Assembly: GCA_020849615.1 (NCBI GenBank)
Contig: JADLFW010000004.1
Span: forward strand, 310,001 to 374,000
Source: Phycisphaerales bacterium
GTDB lineage: Bacteria > Planctomycetota > Phycisphaerae > Phycisphaerales > UBA1924
DNA length: 64,000 bases
Reading direction: 5' to 3'
Under the pieces are notes generated by a model that had not been told where the DNA came from, did no database searches, and saw only the letters and a list, made by a program, of their open reading frames with translations. This document shows, piece by piece, positions 35,847 through 44,747 of this stretch. The translations under genes were made by a program, and so were the position numbers. Each line of letters starts with the position of its first letter. Within the stretch, counting starts at the first letter, position 1.

Positions 35847-36023
35847 GAGAACCTCCCGGCCGGACGGCCGCAACCCGCGATGGCTTACCTACTGTAAGCG
35901 CGGGTCAAGATGAGCACGATGCCGATGCCTAAGGAGGTTCCGCCCTCCTGTCTCGTGCCGATCGTCTTGGCCGGTGCTGATCGCGGCGGCGACGCCCGCA
36001 TCCAGCCCTGAAGGATTGCACGC

Positions 36024-36539
36024 ATGACTTGGAATCTCGTTCTCGGCTGTCTTGTCATTGTCCTGGCCCGCATCGGCGATGTGTCGTTGGGAGCCTTGCG
36101 CACGGTCGCCGTGGTCAGCGGGCACCGCGGATGGTCGTGGATTTTCGGGCTGATCGAGATCACGATCTGGGTGTTCGCGGTGTCCGCCGTGATTGCGCAC
36201 ATCCGGACAGAGCCTGTCTACGGCATCGCGTTCGCGGTCGGCGCGGCGACAGGGAACTACGTCGGCGTGACGCTGCTCCGATGGCTGCCGTTCGGGGACC
36301 ATGTCGTCCGCGTGTTCACTCGCGAAGGCGCGGCGATGTTCGACACGCTCCGTCAGGCGGGCTTTATCGTGACCAAGTTTCAGGGCGAGGGGCGAGACGG
36401 CCCTGTGACCATGCTGTTCGTTCAGGTGCGTCGGAACAGGTCGCAGCGCGTCATTCGTGCCGCGCGCGAGCTCGATCCGCAGTGCTTCTACACCATCGAC
36501 GACATTCGGGTCGCCGATGCCGCCCGCCCGGCTCCGTGA
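36024..36539 (+). CDS. UPF0316 family membrane protein (DUF5698-DUF2179)
   Basis: A 171-residue protein. Three membrane helices lie within residues 1-90 with the block ARIGDVSLGALRTVAVVSGHRG near 15-37 and AVGAATGNYVGVTLL near 70. A cytoplasmic DUF2179-like domain follows (VVRVFTREGAAMFDTLRQAGFIVT, VTMLFVQVRRNRSQRVI, DPQCFYTIDDIRV). Function is unknown; the C-terminal domain is of the type proposed to bind small ligands. Island gene. Confidence 0.85.
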   Translation: MTWNLVLGCLVIVLARIGDVSLGALRTVAVVSGHRGWSWIFGLIEITIWVFAVSAVIAHIRTEPVYGIAFAVGAATGNYVGVTLLRWLPFGDHVVRVFTREGAAMFDTLRQAGFIVTKFQGEGRDGPVTMLFVQVRRNRSQRVIRAARELDPQCFYTIDDIRVADAARPAP

Positions 36540-36703
36540 TCGCTCAAACCGCCGCGGGGTTGAGAGGCTGATGCACGCGACTCCACGCCGTGCGTGAGCC
36601 CTGTCCGGGGCAGCGGCGAGTACAATCGGGGATCAATGTCATGATCGGGAGTCGCTCCCGCATGTGGCGTGAGCTTCACTGTGAGACCAGTCCGTGAGTC
36701 GCC

Positions 36704-38575
36704 ATGAACGCCAGATCCGATCAGTTGCACCCTCCGATTGACCCGAACCGCGATCACGTGCTCGGCCCTGCCGATGCGGAGATGACACTCGTCCAATACG
36801 GCAGTTACGCCGACTTTCGCTCCCGCGCTGTGCACGCGGTGGTCGAGGGGTTGCGGAGCCGCTTTGGCGACCGGATGCGGTACGTCTTCCGGCATCTGCC
36901 CGTCGAGGGCAAGCCCGCCGCCCTCCGGGCCGCCCTGGTCGTCGAGCGAGTTGCCGCATCGACCGGCAAGTTCTGGGAGATTCACGAGAAGTTCATGGAG
37001 CTCGGGCCGACCCTGAGCGAAGCCGACATTGATCAGGCGGCGCGTGAGCACGGCGTGGGCGCGGCCGCGGCCGAGGAGGGAGCGGACGGGGAAGGCGACG
37101 GTGCCTCGGCACGGGTGCGCGAGGACGTGGACAGCGCCTTCCGCAGCGGCGCGGCCGCATCGCCCACTTTCTACATCAACGGCCGACGCTACACGGGCAC
37201 GTGGGATGAGAGTTCCATTGCGGATGCGATGCTGGCGCCCTTGGGCCACCGCATCCAGAACGCGGCGTTCAAGTTCGTCCACTGGGGTCCGGGGTCGGGG
37301 CTGCTGCTGGGGCTGGCGACGCTGCTGGCGCTGGTGCTGAGCAACACCGCCCTCGGCCCGCGGTTCCTGGCGATGTGGGAGGCCCCGCTGGGCATCCGGC
37401 TCGGGGGATGGGACTTCACGCACTCCCTGCTGCACTGGGTCAATCATGGGCTGCTGACGGTGTTCTTCTTTGTGGTCGGGCTCGAGATCAAGCGAGAGTT
37501 CACCGTGGGCCACCTGGCCACGGTGCGGTCGGGGGCGCTCCCGGTGCTTGCTGCTTTCGGGGGGATCGTCCTTCCCGCGGTCACTTACGCGACGATCGCG
37601 CCGCCGCACCTGCGCCACGGGTGGGGCATCCCGATCGGCACCGATACGGCCTTCGCGGTTGCGCTGATCGTGCTCCTGGGCCGGCGTGTCCCGATCGAGC
37701 TGCGCGTGTTCCTGACCGCCGCGGTCATCATCGACGACATCGTTGCGATCCTGCTGATCGCGCTGTTCTACAGCGGCGAGATCAGCGCGGGCTATCTCAT
37801 CGCCGGCGGCGTCGTGACCGCGTGCGTGGTGGCGCTCAATCGCGGGGGTGTGTACAACCCTTTGCCGTACGCGGTCTTTGCGTTCATTCTCTGGTTTGTC
37901 CTCCACGAGGCCGGGCTGCACGCAACGCTCGCGGCCGTCATCATGGCGGTGCTCATCCCGACCCGGCCGCCCGCAAACCTCAAGGCGCTCCTGGTGCAGG
38001 CGGGGACAATCATCCACGCCGAGGACAGGCGGGCGGGCGAGGCGATGCGCAGCGGACCCTCCGAGCCGGCGCTGCGGGCGCTCGATGCCATCCACGGCCG
38101 ACTCGAGTCGCCCGCCGACAAGCTGCTTCGGACTGTCGAGCCTTGGTCGAGTTACGTGGCACTGCCGATCTTTGCGATGGCGAATGCAGGCGTCGTGTGG
38201 TCCTCCGGCGTCTTCGAGGGACAAGGGCGACTCATGTCCGCCATCGCCATAGGCCTGGTCATCGGGAAGCCCGTCGGGATCATCGTTGCGTCATGGATCG
38301 CGGTTCGGAGCGGCATCGCGGCGAAGCCCGATGCGTACTCATGGCGCCAGCTCGCGGGCGCGGGAGCACTGGGCGGGATCGGCTTCACGATGTCGCTCTT
38401 CATCGCCGGGCAGGCCTTCCCGGACGCCGCCGACTACGCCGCCGCAAAGATCGGCATCTTCATCGCATCGCTCATCGCCGCGGCGGCGGGAACGCTCATC
38501 CTTCTCCCGCAGCGCCCGGATGTGAGCGTCCCCGAACCCGGCGCCAAACCCCAAAGTATCGGCACCGATGGATGA
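36704..38575 (+). CDS. fusion of a thioredoxin-fold (DsbA-like) domain without CxxC and an NhaA Na+/H+ antiporter
   Basis: A 623-residue protein. Residues of about 15-185 follow the DsbA-like fold (LVQYGSYADFRSRAVHAVVE, MRYVFRHLPVEGKPAALRAA, SPTFYINGRRYTGTWDESS). The active-site CxxC expected in VxYxDxxCPYC is replaced by YADFRS, with no cysteine. Residues of about 195-600 are NhaA: VNHGLLTVFFFVVGLEIKRE, GIPIGTDTAFAVALIVLLG, IIDDIVAILLIALFY (the Asp pair of the ion site) and LGGIGFTMSLFIAG. It exports Na+ for protons and helps pH and salt tolerance; the soluble domain's role is unknown. Island gene. Confidence 0.88.
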   Translation: MNARSDQLHPPIDPNRDHVLGPADAEMTLVQYGSYADFRSRAVHAVVEGLRSRFGDRMRYVFRHLPVEGKPAALRAALVVERVAASTGKFWEIHEKFMELGPTLSEADIDQAAREHGVGAAAAEEGADGEGDGASARVREDVDSAFRSGAAASPTFYINGRRYTGTWDESSIADAMLAPLGHRIQNAAFKFVHWGPGSGLLLGLATLLALVLSNTALGPRFLAMWEAPLGIRLGGWDFTHSLLHWVNHGLLTVFFFVVGLEIKREFTVGHLATVRSGALPVLAAFGGIVLPAVTYATIAPPHLRHGWGIPIGTDTAFAVALIVLLGRRVPIELRVFLTAAVIIDDIVAILLIALFYSGEISAGYLIAGGVVTACVVALNRGGVYNPLPYAVFAFILWFVLHEAGLHATLAAVIMAVLIPTRPPANLKALLVQAGTIIHAEDRRAGEAMRSGPSEPALRALDAIHGRLESPADKLLRTVEPWSSYVALPIFAMANAGVVWSSGVFEGQGRLMSAIAIGLVIGKPVGIIVASWIAVRSGIAAKPDAYSWRQLAGAGALGGIGFTMSLFIAGQAFPDAADYAAAKIGIFIASLIAAAAGTLILLPQRPDVSVPEPGAKPQSIGTDG

Positions 38576-38826
38576 TCGCTCCCTCCCCGTGACCGTGGAG
38601 AGTTCCCTCCCGATTCCTCAACGCTGGGTCACGCTGGCCGTCATCCGGGGTCCTGTTCCGGCGTGGATGAGCGGGCCGTCGTGCGGCGTTGCAGCGCACG
38701 GGTGGCGGCAGAATCCGCTCTTCGCCCTGATCTACACTCATGTCGGTTTGTTTTCCCAACCCAGCGATGCTGAGGGTTGATCCGGCCCGAGACGCAGCGC
38801 GGCGCTCGAACTCCTAGGGTAAGGCA

Positions 38827-40035
38827 ATGATGAAGCCTTCTCCCCGGCAACCCGGCGACTCCCCGCTCGAATCCGCGGCGGGTGCCCAGCTCGCGGAGCG
38901 CATCAAGGAACTCACGTGTCTGTACGAAGTCGCGGCGGTCTTTGCCAGGCGGGGCGGGAGCGGTCCGGGGGTAGAGGGTTCGTTGCGGGAGAGCCTGGCG
39001 CGGGTGGTCGCCGTGCTTCCGGCGGCGTGCCGATTCCCCGAGCGGGCAGTGGCGACTCTCCGGCTCGACGGGATCGAGGTCGCATCGCGCGCACACGGAC
39101 TCGACTCTCGCGCGCCCCGCGTGCGAGCCCCGCTCCGCATCGGGGGCGCGGAGCGGGGTGAGGTGGCGGTCGGGTACGCGGGTGAACCGGGGGCCGACGG
39201 TCTTTCGTACGGCGCCGATGACACCGCAGCGGGGGGCTTCCTGGCCGAAGAGCAGGCGCTGCTGGACACGGTCGCCCACCAGATCGGGGTCTTCGTGGCG
39301 AGCGTCGAGGCCGAGGAGCGCCGCGCCAATATCGAGGCGACGCTGCGCCACGCCGACCGGCTGGCGACCATCGGGCAACTCGCCGCGGGTGTGGCTCACG
39401 AACTCAACGAGCCGCTCGGCAACGTGCTGGGCTTTGCGCAGCTCGCGCTCAAGGCCGCGGATGTGCCCGAGCAGGTCCGTACGGATCTGCGGCGGATCGC
39501 CGAGGCCGCGCTCCACGGCCGCGAGATCATCCGCAAGCTGCTCGTCTTCGCCCGGCAGACGCCCGCCTCCAAGCGGCCCACGGCGATCAACAGCGTCGTG
39601 GAGGAGGCCATGTTCCTGCTGGAGGCGGGGTGCGAGAACCCCGGGGTCCGTTTCGTGCGCGAACTCGGCGCGGGCCTGCCCGAGATCGAGGCGGACCCGG
39701 TTCAGATCCGCCAGGTGGTGACCAACCTGGTCATCAACGCGATACAGGCGATCCGAGACGAGGGGATCATCTCCGTCCGCACGTATGCCGAAGGTGGATG
39801 CGTAGTCCTGGCGGTTGAAGACACCGGCTCCGGGATGGCGCCGGAGGTCCTCCGCCGGGTGTTCGACCCGTTCTTCACGACCAAGGATGTCGGGCAGGGG
39901 ACGGGCCTGGGTCTGGCCGTCGCTCAGGGAATCGTTGTCGGACACGGGGGGAGTATCGAAGTGGATTCGGAGCCCTGTCGGGGGAGCGTCTTCCGCGTTC
40001 GGATCCCGGTGTGCGCGGCGGCCCCGCGTGAATAG
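38827..40035 (+). CDS. soluble sensor histidine kinase with GAF-like sensor, NtrB-type partner
   Basis: A 402-residue kinase with no membrane segment. An N-terminal GAF-like region ([17 protein letters not shown] to [17 protein letters not shown]) is followed by the H box [20 protein letters not shown] (His near 195), the N box [17 protein letters not shown], the G1 box [11 protein letters not shown], the F box VFDPFFTTK and the G2 box [13 protein letters not shown]. It is nine bases upstream of a sigma-54 activator with a receiver domain, so the two form a two-component pair. Confidence 0.93.
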   Translation: MMKPSPRQPGDSPLESAAGAQLAERIKELTCLYEVAAVFARRGGSGPGVEGSLRESLARVVAVLPAACRFPERAVATLRLDGIEVASRAHGLDSRAPRVRAPLRIGGAERGEVAVGYAGEPGADGLSYGADDTAAGGFLAEEQALLDTVAHQIGVFVASVEAEERRANIEATLRHADRLATIGQLAAGVAHELNEPLGNVLGFAQLALKAADVPEQVRTDLRRIAEAALHGREIIRKLLVFARQTPASKRPTAINSVVEEAMFLLEAGCENPGVRFVRELGAGLPEIEADPVQIRQVVTNLVINAIQAIRDEGIISVRTYAEGGCVVLAVEDTGSGMAPEVLRRVFDPFFTTKDVGQGTGLGLAVAQGIVVGHGGSIEVDSEPCRGSVFRVRIPVCAAAPRE

Positions 40036-40044
40036 GCTCACGGC

Positions 40045-41424
40045 GTGAAGACCGATGCGGCCCGCATCCTCGTGGTGGACGACTCGCCCGCGACGCGCGA
40101 GGTGCTGGAGCGCAACCTGCGCGCGGATGGGCATGAGGTCCACTCGGCGGCGAACGTCGCCGCGGCAATCGGCATGCTCGACCGCACGCCCATCGATCTG
40201 GTCGTGACGGACCTTCGCATGCCCGGCGCCGACGGCATGGAACTGGTCCGCCACGTGCGCAATCATCGCCGCGGCACGGGCGTCATCATGGTCACCGGAT
40301 TCGCGACCGTGGGGGGCGCTGTGTCAGCGATGCGGGAAGGGGTAGACGATTATCTCCCCAAGCCGTTCTCAGATGAAGAACTTCGGCACGCGGTCCGTAC
40401 CGTGCTCGACAGGGTGCGTCTGAGATGCGACATCGAAGCCGTGGGGCCGGTCGTAGCGCCGGACGGGTTGATCGGTACGTCGCCGGCGATGCAGCGTGTC
40501 TACCGCCTGATCTCCCGCGCTGCGGGCGCGAACGTGCCTGTGCTCATCACCGGGGAGAGCGGGACCGGCAAGGAGCTGGTCGGGCGGGCGATCCACTACA
40601 AGAGCGCACGCGCCTCGGCCCCCTTTCTCGCGGTCAACTGCGCAGCGATCCCCGAGTCGCTGATCGAGAGCGAGTTGTTCGGGCACACCAAAGGCGCATT
40701 CACCGGCGCGACGACGACGCGGCAGGGGTTCTTCGTCGCCGCGGACGGCGGGACGCTGTTCCTGGATGAGGTTGCGGAGCTCTCGCCGATCGCCCAGGCC
40801 AAGCTGCTGCGTGTACTGCAGGAGAAGATGGTGCAGGCGGTCGGCGCGGATCAGCCCCGGGCGGTGGATGTCCGGGTCATCGCCGCGACGAACAAGGACC
40901 TGGAGGGTCTTGCTCGCGAGGGCAAGTTCCGCGAAGACCTGTTCTTTCGGCTTCACGTTCTCCCCATCGAAATACCGCCTCTGCGTGAGCGAGACGGCGA
41001 CGTTGCCCTGTTGCTTCGGCACTTTCTGGCGACGGCGGCGGAACAGGGGTCGGCACCGCTGCCGCGGGTCACGGATGCCGCGATCGACGCGCTGCGGCGT
41101 TACTCCTGGCCCGGCAACGTGCGGGAGCTTCAGAACCTCGCCCAACGCCTCGTGATCTTCGCGGATGCCGGCGTGATCGACACCGTCGATCTGCCGACGG
41201 TGATGCGGTACACCGCAGCCCCGGCCTCGTCATCACCGGGGGCCATGCCCGGCACTCCACACCGGACGCTCCGCGAGGTAGAGCTGGATTACATCCGCAC
41301 CGTCCTGGAGAGTGTGGGTGGGAACAAGACGAAGGCGGCGGAGATTCTGGGCATCGACCGCAAGTCACTGCGCGAGAAGCTCAAGGCGCATTCTCGCGCT
41401 GGCCCGGCCTCCGAAACAGCGTGA
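40045..41424 (+). CDS. NtrC-family sigma-54-dependent response regulator
   Basis: A 459-residue protein with GTG start. The receiver is ILVVDDSPATREVLERN with phospho-Asp in LVVTDLRMPGADGM (near 54) and Lys in DDYLPKPFSDEE. The central AAA+ domain has Walker A GESGTGKELVGRAIH (near 171), the sigma-54 contact loop KGAFTGAT (near 217), Walker B GGTLFLDEV and the arginine-finger region LREDLFFRLHVLPI-like. The C-terminal Fis-type helix-turn-helix is SVGGNKTKAAEILGIDRKSL. It almost certainly activates the -24/-12 promoter of the following glutamate dehydrogenase gene. Confidence 0.95.
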   Translation: MKTDAARILVVDDSPATREVLERNLRADGHEVHSAANVAAAIGMLDRTPIDLVVTDLRMPGADGMELVRHVRNHRRGTGVIMVTGFATVGGAVSAMREGVDDYLPKPFSDEELRHAVRTVLDRVRLRCDIEAVGPVVAPDGLIGTSPAMQRVYRLISRAAGANVPVLITGESGTGKELVGRAIHYKSARASAPFLAVNCAAIPESLIESELFGHTKGAFTGATTTRQGFFVAADGGTLFLDEVAELSPIAQAKLLRVLQEKMVQAVGADQPRAVDVRVIAATNKDLEGLAREGKFREDLFFRLHVLPIEIPPLRERDGDVALLLRHFLATAAEQGSAPLPRVTDAAIDALRRYSWPGNVRELQNLAQRLVIFADAGVIDTVDLPTVMRYTAAPASSSPGAMPGTPHRTLREVELDYIRTVLESVGGNKTKAAEILGIDRKSLREKLKAHSRAGPASETA

Positions 41425-41492
41425 TGGAGCCGTGTCTCCTCGGCCCACCCTTGCTGGGCGGCTGTCCCCACAGAACCGGCGGGTCGTAAGAC

Positions 41493-41529
41493 GCGGGGCA
41501 AACCTCCCCGGCGGGGCGAAACACCCCGC
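41493..41529. promoter_or_regulatory. tandem palindromic sites, candidate binding sites of the sigma-54 activator
   Basis: Two adjacent dyads lie here: GCGGGGCAAACCTCCCCG (41493-41510) and GCGGGGCGAAACACCCCGC (41511-41529). Each has GGGG and CCCC half-sites around an A-rich centre. They lie about 50-90 bases upstream of the -24 element of the gdh promoter, where an enhancer-binding activator would bind. Assignment is by position and symmetry. Confidence 0.55.
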
Positions 41530-41580
41530 GCGGAACAGGTCGGCATCCCGGCTGCCGCGGCGGGGCGCGGGGTGTCGCCT

Positions 41581-41595
41581 TGGCACGCGGGTTGC
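41581..41595 (+). promoter_or_regulatory. sigma-54 (-24/-12) promoter of the glutamate dehydrogenase gene
   Basis: TGGCACGCGGGTTGC is an exact match to the consensus TGGCAC-N5-TTGC, with correct GG-N10-GC spacing. It is 37 bases before the gdh ATG and directly after the gene of a sigma-54 activator. Confidence 0.88.
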
Positions 41596-41631
41596 CATGG
41601 AATCATGTTCCCAACACGGAGTGACCTCACC

Positions 41632-42972
41632 ATGTCCAGAACCAACGGTACCGCCACGCTTGAGCCGACCAGGACCGCTCCCATCGCGCCAACGGCCGCG
41701 TCCTCCACGGAGGAGCCGCGCCTGTTCCAGCGCGTCCGCGAGCAGATGGACCGGGCCGCCGAGGCCGTGGGGCTGGCCCCGGAGGTCCGCAAGATCCTCG
41801 CCGCGCCCGCGTGTGAGATCGCGGTCAACTTTCCGGTGCGCATGGACGACGGGCGGATCGAGATGTTCTCCGGCTACCGTGTCCAGCACAACAACGTGCT
41901 CGGGCCGTTCAAGGGCGGCATCCGCTACCACCAGGACGTGAGCATCGACGAGGTGCGGGCCCTGGCGGCGTGGATGACGATCAAGTGCGCGCTGGTGGAC
42001 ATTCCTTTCGGCGGCGGCAAGGGGGGCGTGCAGGTCGATCCGGCCACGCTCAGCCGGCGCGAGGTCGAGCGGATGACCCGGCGCTTCGTGTACGCGCTGG
42101 GCGCGAACATCGGGCCCGGCTACGACGTGCCCGCGCCCGACGTCAACACGGACTCGCGCACGATGGCGTGGGTGGTGGACACCTACGCGGCCACGCTGCC
42201 GCCGCAGGAGCGGTACCGGGCGCTGGCGGTCGTCACCGGAAAGCCGGTGAGCGCTGGGGGCTCGGTCGGACGCGAGAAGGCCACCGGGCAGGGTGTCGTT
42301 GATCTCATCGAGATGTGGGCTGCGGACAAGAACTGCAAGCTCCGCGACCTCACCTGCACGGTGCAGGGCTTCGGCAAGGTCGGCGCATGGGCCGCCCGTA
42401 TCCTGAAGGACAAGGGCGCGAAACTGCTGGCGGTCCAGGATGTGACCGGGGCGATCCGCGCGCCGGGCGCGGATGGGCTGGACGCCGATGCGCTCGCCGA
42501 GCACGTCAAGAAGACCGGCGGCGTCGCCGGCTTCACCGGCGCGAAAGCCATCCCGCTCGGCGAGTTCTTCGGCGTACAGGCGGATGTGTTCATCCCCGCC
42601 GCTCTGGAGAACCAGGTGACGGGCAGGACGACGCGGCAGCTCAACGTGCGCCTGGTCGCCGAGGGCGCCAACGGCCCGACCACTCCCGAGGGTGACGCCG
42701 TGCTGCGCGAGCGCGGCATCGACGTGCTCCCCGACGTCTTGTGCAACGCCGGGGGCGTGGTCGTGTCGTACTTCGAGTGGCTCCAGAACCGCGGGGGCGC
42801 GGCGTGGAACGCCGCCGAGGTGGACCAGCGCCTGCGCGACATCCTCGAACGCGCCTACGCGCGGGTGAAGGGGATGGTCGCCGAGAAGTCGCTGGATTGG
42901 CGTACCGCCGCGTACGCCGTGGCCCTGCGCCGCATCGAGCAGGTGTACGCCGAGCGCGGCATCTTCCCCTGA
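41632..42972 (+). CDS. gdhA: glutamate dehydrogenase (Glu/Leu/Phe/Val dehydrogenase family)
   Basis: A 446-residue enzyme interconverting glutamate with 2-oxoglutarate and ammonia. Motifs are GPFKGGIRYHQDV (near 85), the catalytic Lys in VDIPFGGGKGGVQVDP (near 125), PAPDVNTDSRTMAWV, the Rossmann motif VQGFGKVGAWAAR (near 243) and VAEGANGPTTPEGD. About 50 N-terminal residues are a Thr/Pro-rich extension (TATLEPTRTAPIAPTAASST). Asp is mostly GAC even before G, unlike many flanking host genes that favour GAT there. It is the likely target of the adjacent two-component system, linking nitrogen or energy status to glutamate metabolism. Confidence 0.93.
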   Translation: MSRTNGTATLEPTRTAPIAPTAASSTEEPRLFQRVREQMDRAAEAVGLAPEVRKILAAPACEIAVNFPVRMDDGRIEMFSGYRVQHNNVLGPFKGGIRYHQDVSIDEVRALAAWMTIKCALVDIPFGGGKGGVQVDPATLSRREVERMTRRFVYALGANIGPGYDVPAPDVNTDSRTMAWVVDTYAATLPPQERYRALAVVTGKPVSAGGSVGREKATGQGVVDLIEMWAADKNCKLRDLTCTVQGFGKVGAWAARILKDKGAKLLAVQDVTGAIRAPGADGLDADALAEHVKKTGGVAGFTGAKAIPLGEFFGVQADVFIPAALENQVTGRTTRQLNVRLVAEGANGPTTPEGDAVLRERGIDVLPDVLCNAGGVVVSYFEWLQNRGGAAWNAAEVDQRLRDILERAYARVKGMVAEKSLDWRTAAYAVALRRIEQVYAERGIFP

Positions 42973-43023
42973 TCCGGGCCTCGACCGGATTGGAGCATTT
43001 GCATCACGCCGCAGGAGACCGCC

Positions 43024-43455
43024 ATGAACGACCGCACCATCCACATCACCCACCAGGACATGGAGCGGCTGCGCGCCCTGATCGCGCCGCCCGGTGCACG
43101 GGCGGCCGCGACGGGCGGCGACGATCGCGACCGGCCGTACCTCGCCGTGCTGACCGCGGAACTGACCCGCGCGGTTGTCGTCGGCCAGGAGGAGATCCCT
43201 CCCGATGTGGTCACGATGAACTCCCGCGTCCGACTGCGGGACGGGCGGCGCACATGGATCATGACGCTGGTCTTCCCCGAGAACGCGGACCCCGAGGAGG
43301 GCTGCATCTCGGTGCTCGCCCCGCTCGGCGCCGCGATCCTGGGCTGCCGCGTCGGGCAGAGCGTCAGGTTCCGCGTGCCCGGCGGTGAGGAGCGGTCGTG
43401 CGACATCCTGAGCGTCCTGTACCAACCCGAAGCGGCCGGCGACCTGCACTTGTAA
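43024..43455 (+). CDS. Rnk/GreA C-terminal domain protein, copy 1
   Basis: A 143-residue protein of the nucleoside diphosphate kinase regulator (Rnk) type: an N-terminal helix segment (HITHQDMERLRALI), then the GreA-C fold (PPDVVTMNSRVRLRDGRRTWIMTLVFPE, ISVLAPLGAAILGCRVGQSV, ERSCDILSVLYQPE). Rnk binds RNA polymerase without the Gre coiled coil, so a role in transcription or nucleotide balance is plausible. It follows gdh by 51 bases, with AGGAGA upstream of the ATG. Confidence 0.9.
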   Translation: MNDRTIHITHQDMERLRALIAPPGARAAATGGDDRDRPYLAVLTAELTRAVVVGQEEIPPDVVTMNSRVRLRDGRRTWIMTLVFPENADPEEGCISVLAPLGAAILGCRVGQSVRFRVPGGEERSCDILSVLYQPEAAGDLHL

Positions 43456-43517
43456 CCGCCCGGCGGCGCCGGGCTTCACGATTCATCTCCCTGCCTCATG
43501 TTCAAGAAAGGGGCGTA

Positions 43518-43907
43518 ATGACCTCCGGACCCGTTGTCAGCACACTGGATTTCACACGACTTCAACCCCTGGTCCAAGGCCCGTATCTCGACGCCCCGGT
43601 GTGGCGGCTGCGCACGCTCCTCGAGCAGGCACGCAGGGTTGCTCCGCGCCAGGTTCCGCCGGATGTCGTCACCATGAACTCGCGGGTGCTCGTGCGTCAT
43701 CCGGGCGACAACGAGCCCGAGGCGTACGTCCTCTGCTATCCGGATGCGGATTCGGGCGGGCTCTCGGTGCTCTCGCCCCTTGGGGCAGCCCTTCTCGGCG
43801 CCCGCGAGGGCGAGAGCGTCGAGTGCGCCGGAGGCCGTCTATCGCGGCGTGTGACGGTGGAACGCATCGAGTACCAGCCCGAGCGGGAGCGGCACTTCGA
43901 TCGGTAG
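43518..43907 (+). CDS. Rnk/GreA C-terminal domain protein, copy 2
   Basis: A 129-residue paralog of the preceding gene, with PPDVVTMNSRVLVRHPGDNE, LSVLSPLGAALLGAREGESV and a diverged N-terminus (FTRLQPLVQGPYLDAPVWRL). The ATG at 43518 is preceded by AAAGGGG. Its shared core PPDVVTMNSRV with copy 1 indicates tandem duplication followed by divergence. Confidence 0.87.
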   Translation: MTSGPVVSTLDFTRLQPLVQGPYLDAPVWRLRTLLEQARRVAPRQVPPDVVTMNSRVLVRHPGDNEPEAYVLCYPDADSGGLSVLSPLGAALLGAREGESVECAGGRLSRRVTVERIEYQPERERHFDR

Positions 43908-43919
43908 GGAGAGGTGGGA

Positions 43920-44258
43920 ATGCCATTCAGTTCCAGGAGGTCGAACGTGCCGCCGCGAGCGTCGAATGTGCCGATTCTCATCAAGCCCGGGAACCTCCGG
44001 ACCAGCGATGCGATCCAGGCGTGGGTGCACCGCAAGCTTGCGAGCACCTCGGGGCGGTGCGTGCCGTCGGAGTGGCGCGGCCGCGGGTACGGCCTCGCGA
44101 TCGTTCGATTCGTCAAGGAACAGGGGTGCGACCTGGCGCTGCCCGGCACTCGCGACCGATGGAACGCCCGGGCCATGACCTTCGGCTCGACCGCCGAACG
44201 CGTAGTGCGCGAGGCGCGGTGCCCGATCCTCGCCGCCAAGCCCGGCCTCGGCGATTGA
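43920..44258 (+). pseudogene. chimeric remnant: HPF-like N-terminus joined to UspA C-terminus
   Basis: A 112-residue frame. Residues of about 17-45 (VPILIKPGNLRTSDAIQAWV then HRKLAS) resemble the start of ribosome hibernation factors (SDAxxxYVxxKL). From about residue 63, FVKEQGCDLALPGTRDRWNA and TFGSTAERVVREARCPILAAKP match the C-terminal third of a universal stress protein, but the ATP motif GxxGxxxxxxxxxGS is degraded (GTRDRWNARAMTFGS). Neither domain is complete. It may be a decayed deletion fusion, or a small functional protein. GGGAGAGG precedes the ATG. Confidence 0.55.
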
Positions 44259-44372
44259 CGGGCCGAGCGAGGACGGGTCCGAATAGTCGCACGGAGATGG
44301 ATCGATCATGACCTGGAGCGTCGTGCCCGGTTGTGCCCTCCTCGTTCTCGCATGCATGAAAGGACACGCAGC

Positions 44373-44747
44373 ATGCCCGACCCCCACGGCCCCCCCGATC
44401 TCAGGGCGCTCGCCGCGAAGCGACGCGAGTTGACGCCCGAGGCAACCGCCGCGTTCCAGTCGTTCCAGAGCAAGGTCTTTGCCGACGGTGCTCTGGACGC
44501 CAGAGCGAAGCAGATCATCGCGGTCGCCATCGCGCACGTGACGCAGTGCGAGCAGTGCATCCGGACTCATACCAAGTCTGCGCTGCGGGCCGGTGCGACG
44601 CCGCAGCAGTTGATGGAAGCGGCATGGGTCGCGGCCGAGATGCGAGCTGGGGGCGCGTACGCGCACTCGAATGTCATGCTCGCGGCGATCGACGAGGCGG
44701 GCGGTCAACCGCCGGGCGCCCGGAGCGCACCGGAGGCCCACCCATGA
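44373..44747 (+). CDS. carboxymuconolactone decarboxylase/AhpD-like protein
   Basis: A 124-residue protein with the CxxC motif of the AhpD-like family in TQCEQCIRTHTKSALRAGAT (near 56-75), preceded by ALDARAKQIIAVAIAHV. In this family the Cys pair plus the nearby His give disulfide reductase/peroxidase-type activity. AAGGA lies nine bases before the ATG. It is the last recognisable gene of the island and fits its redox/stress theme. Confidence 0.88.
   Translation: MPDPHGPPDLRALAAKRRELTPEATAAFQSFQSKVFADGALDARAKQIIAVAIAHVTQCEQCIRTHTKSALRAGATPQQLMEAAWVAAEMRAGGAYAHSNVMLAAIDEAGGQPPGARSAPEAHP

Noticed and set aside
38568-38780. 70-codon frame between the NhaA fusion and the kinase
   Set aside because: No ribosome binding site, no conserved features and overlap with the end of the upstream gene; more likely leader or promoter DNA of the kinase gene.
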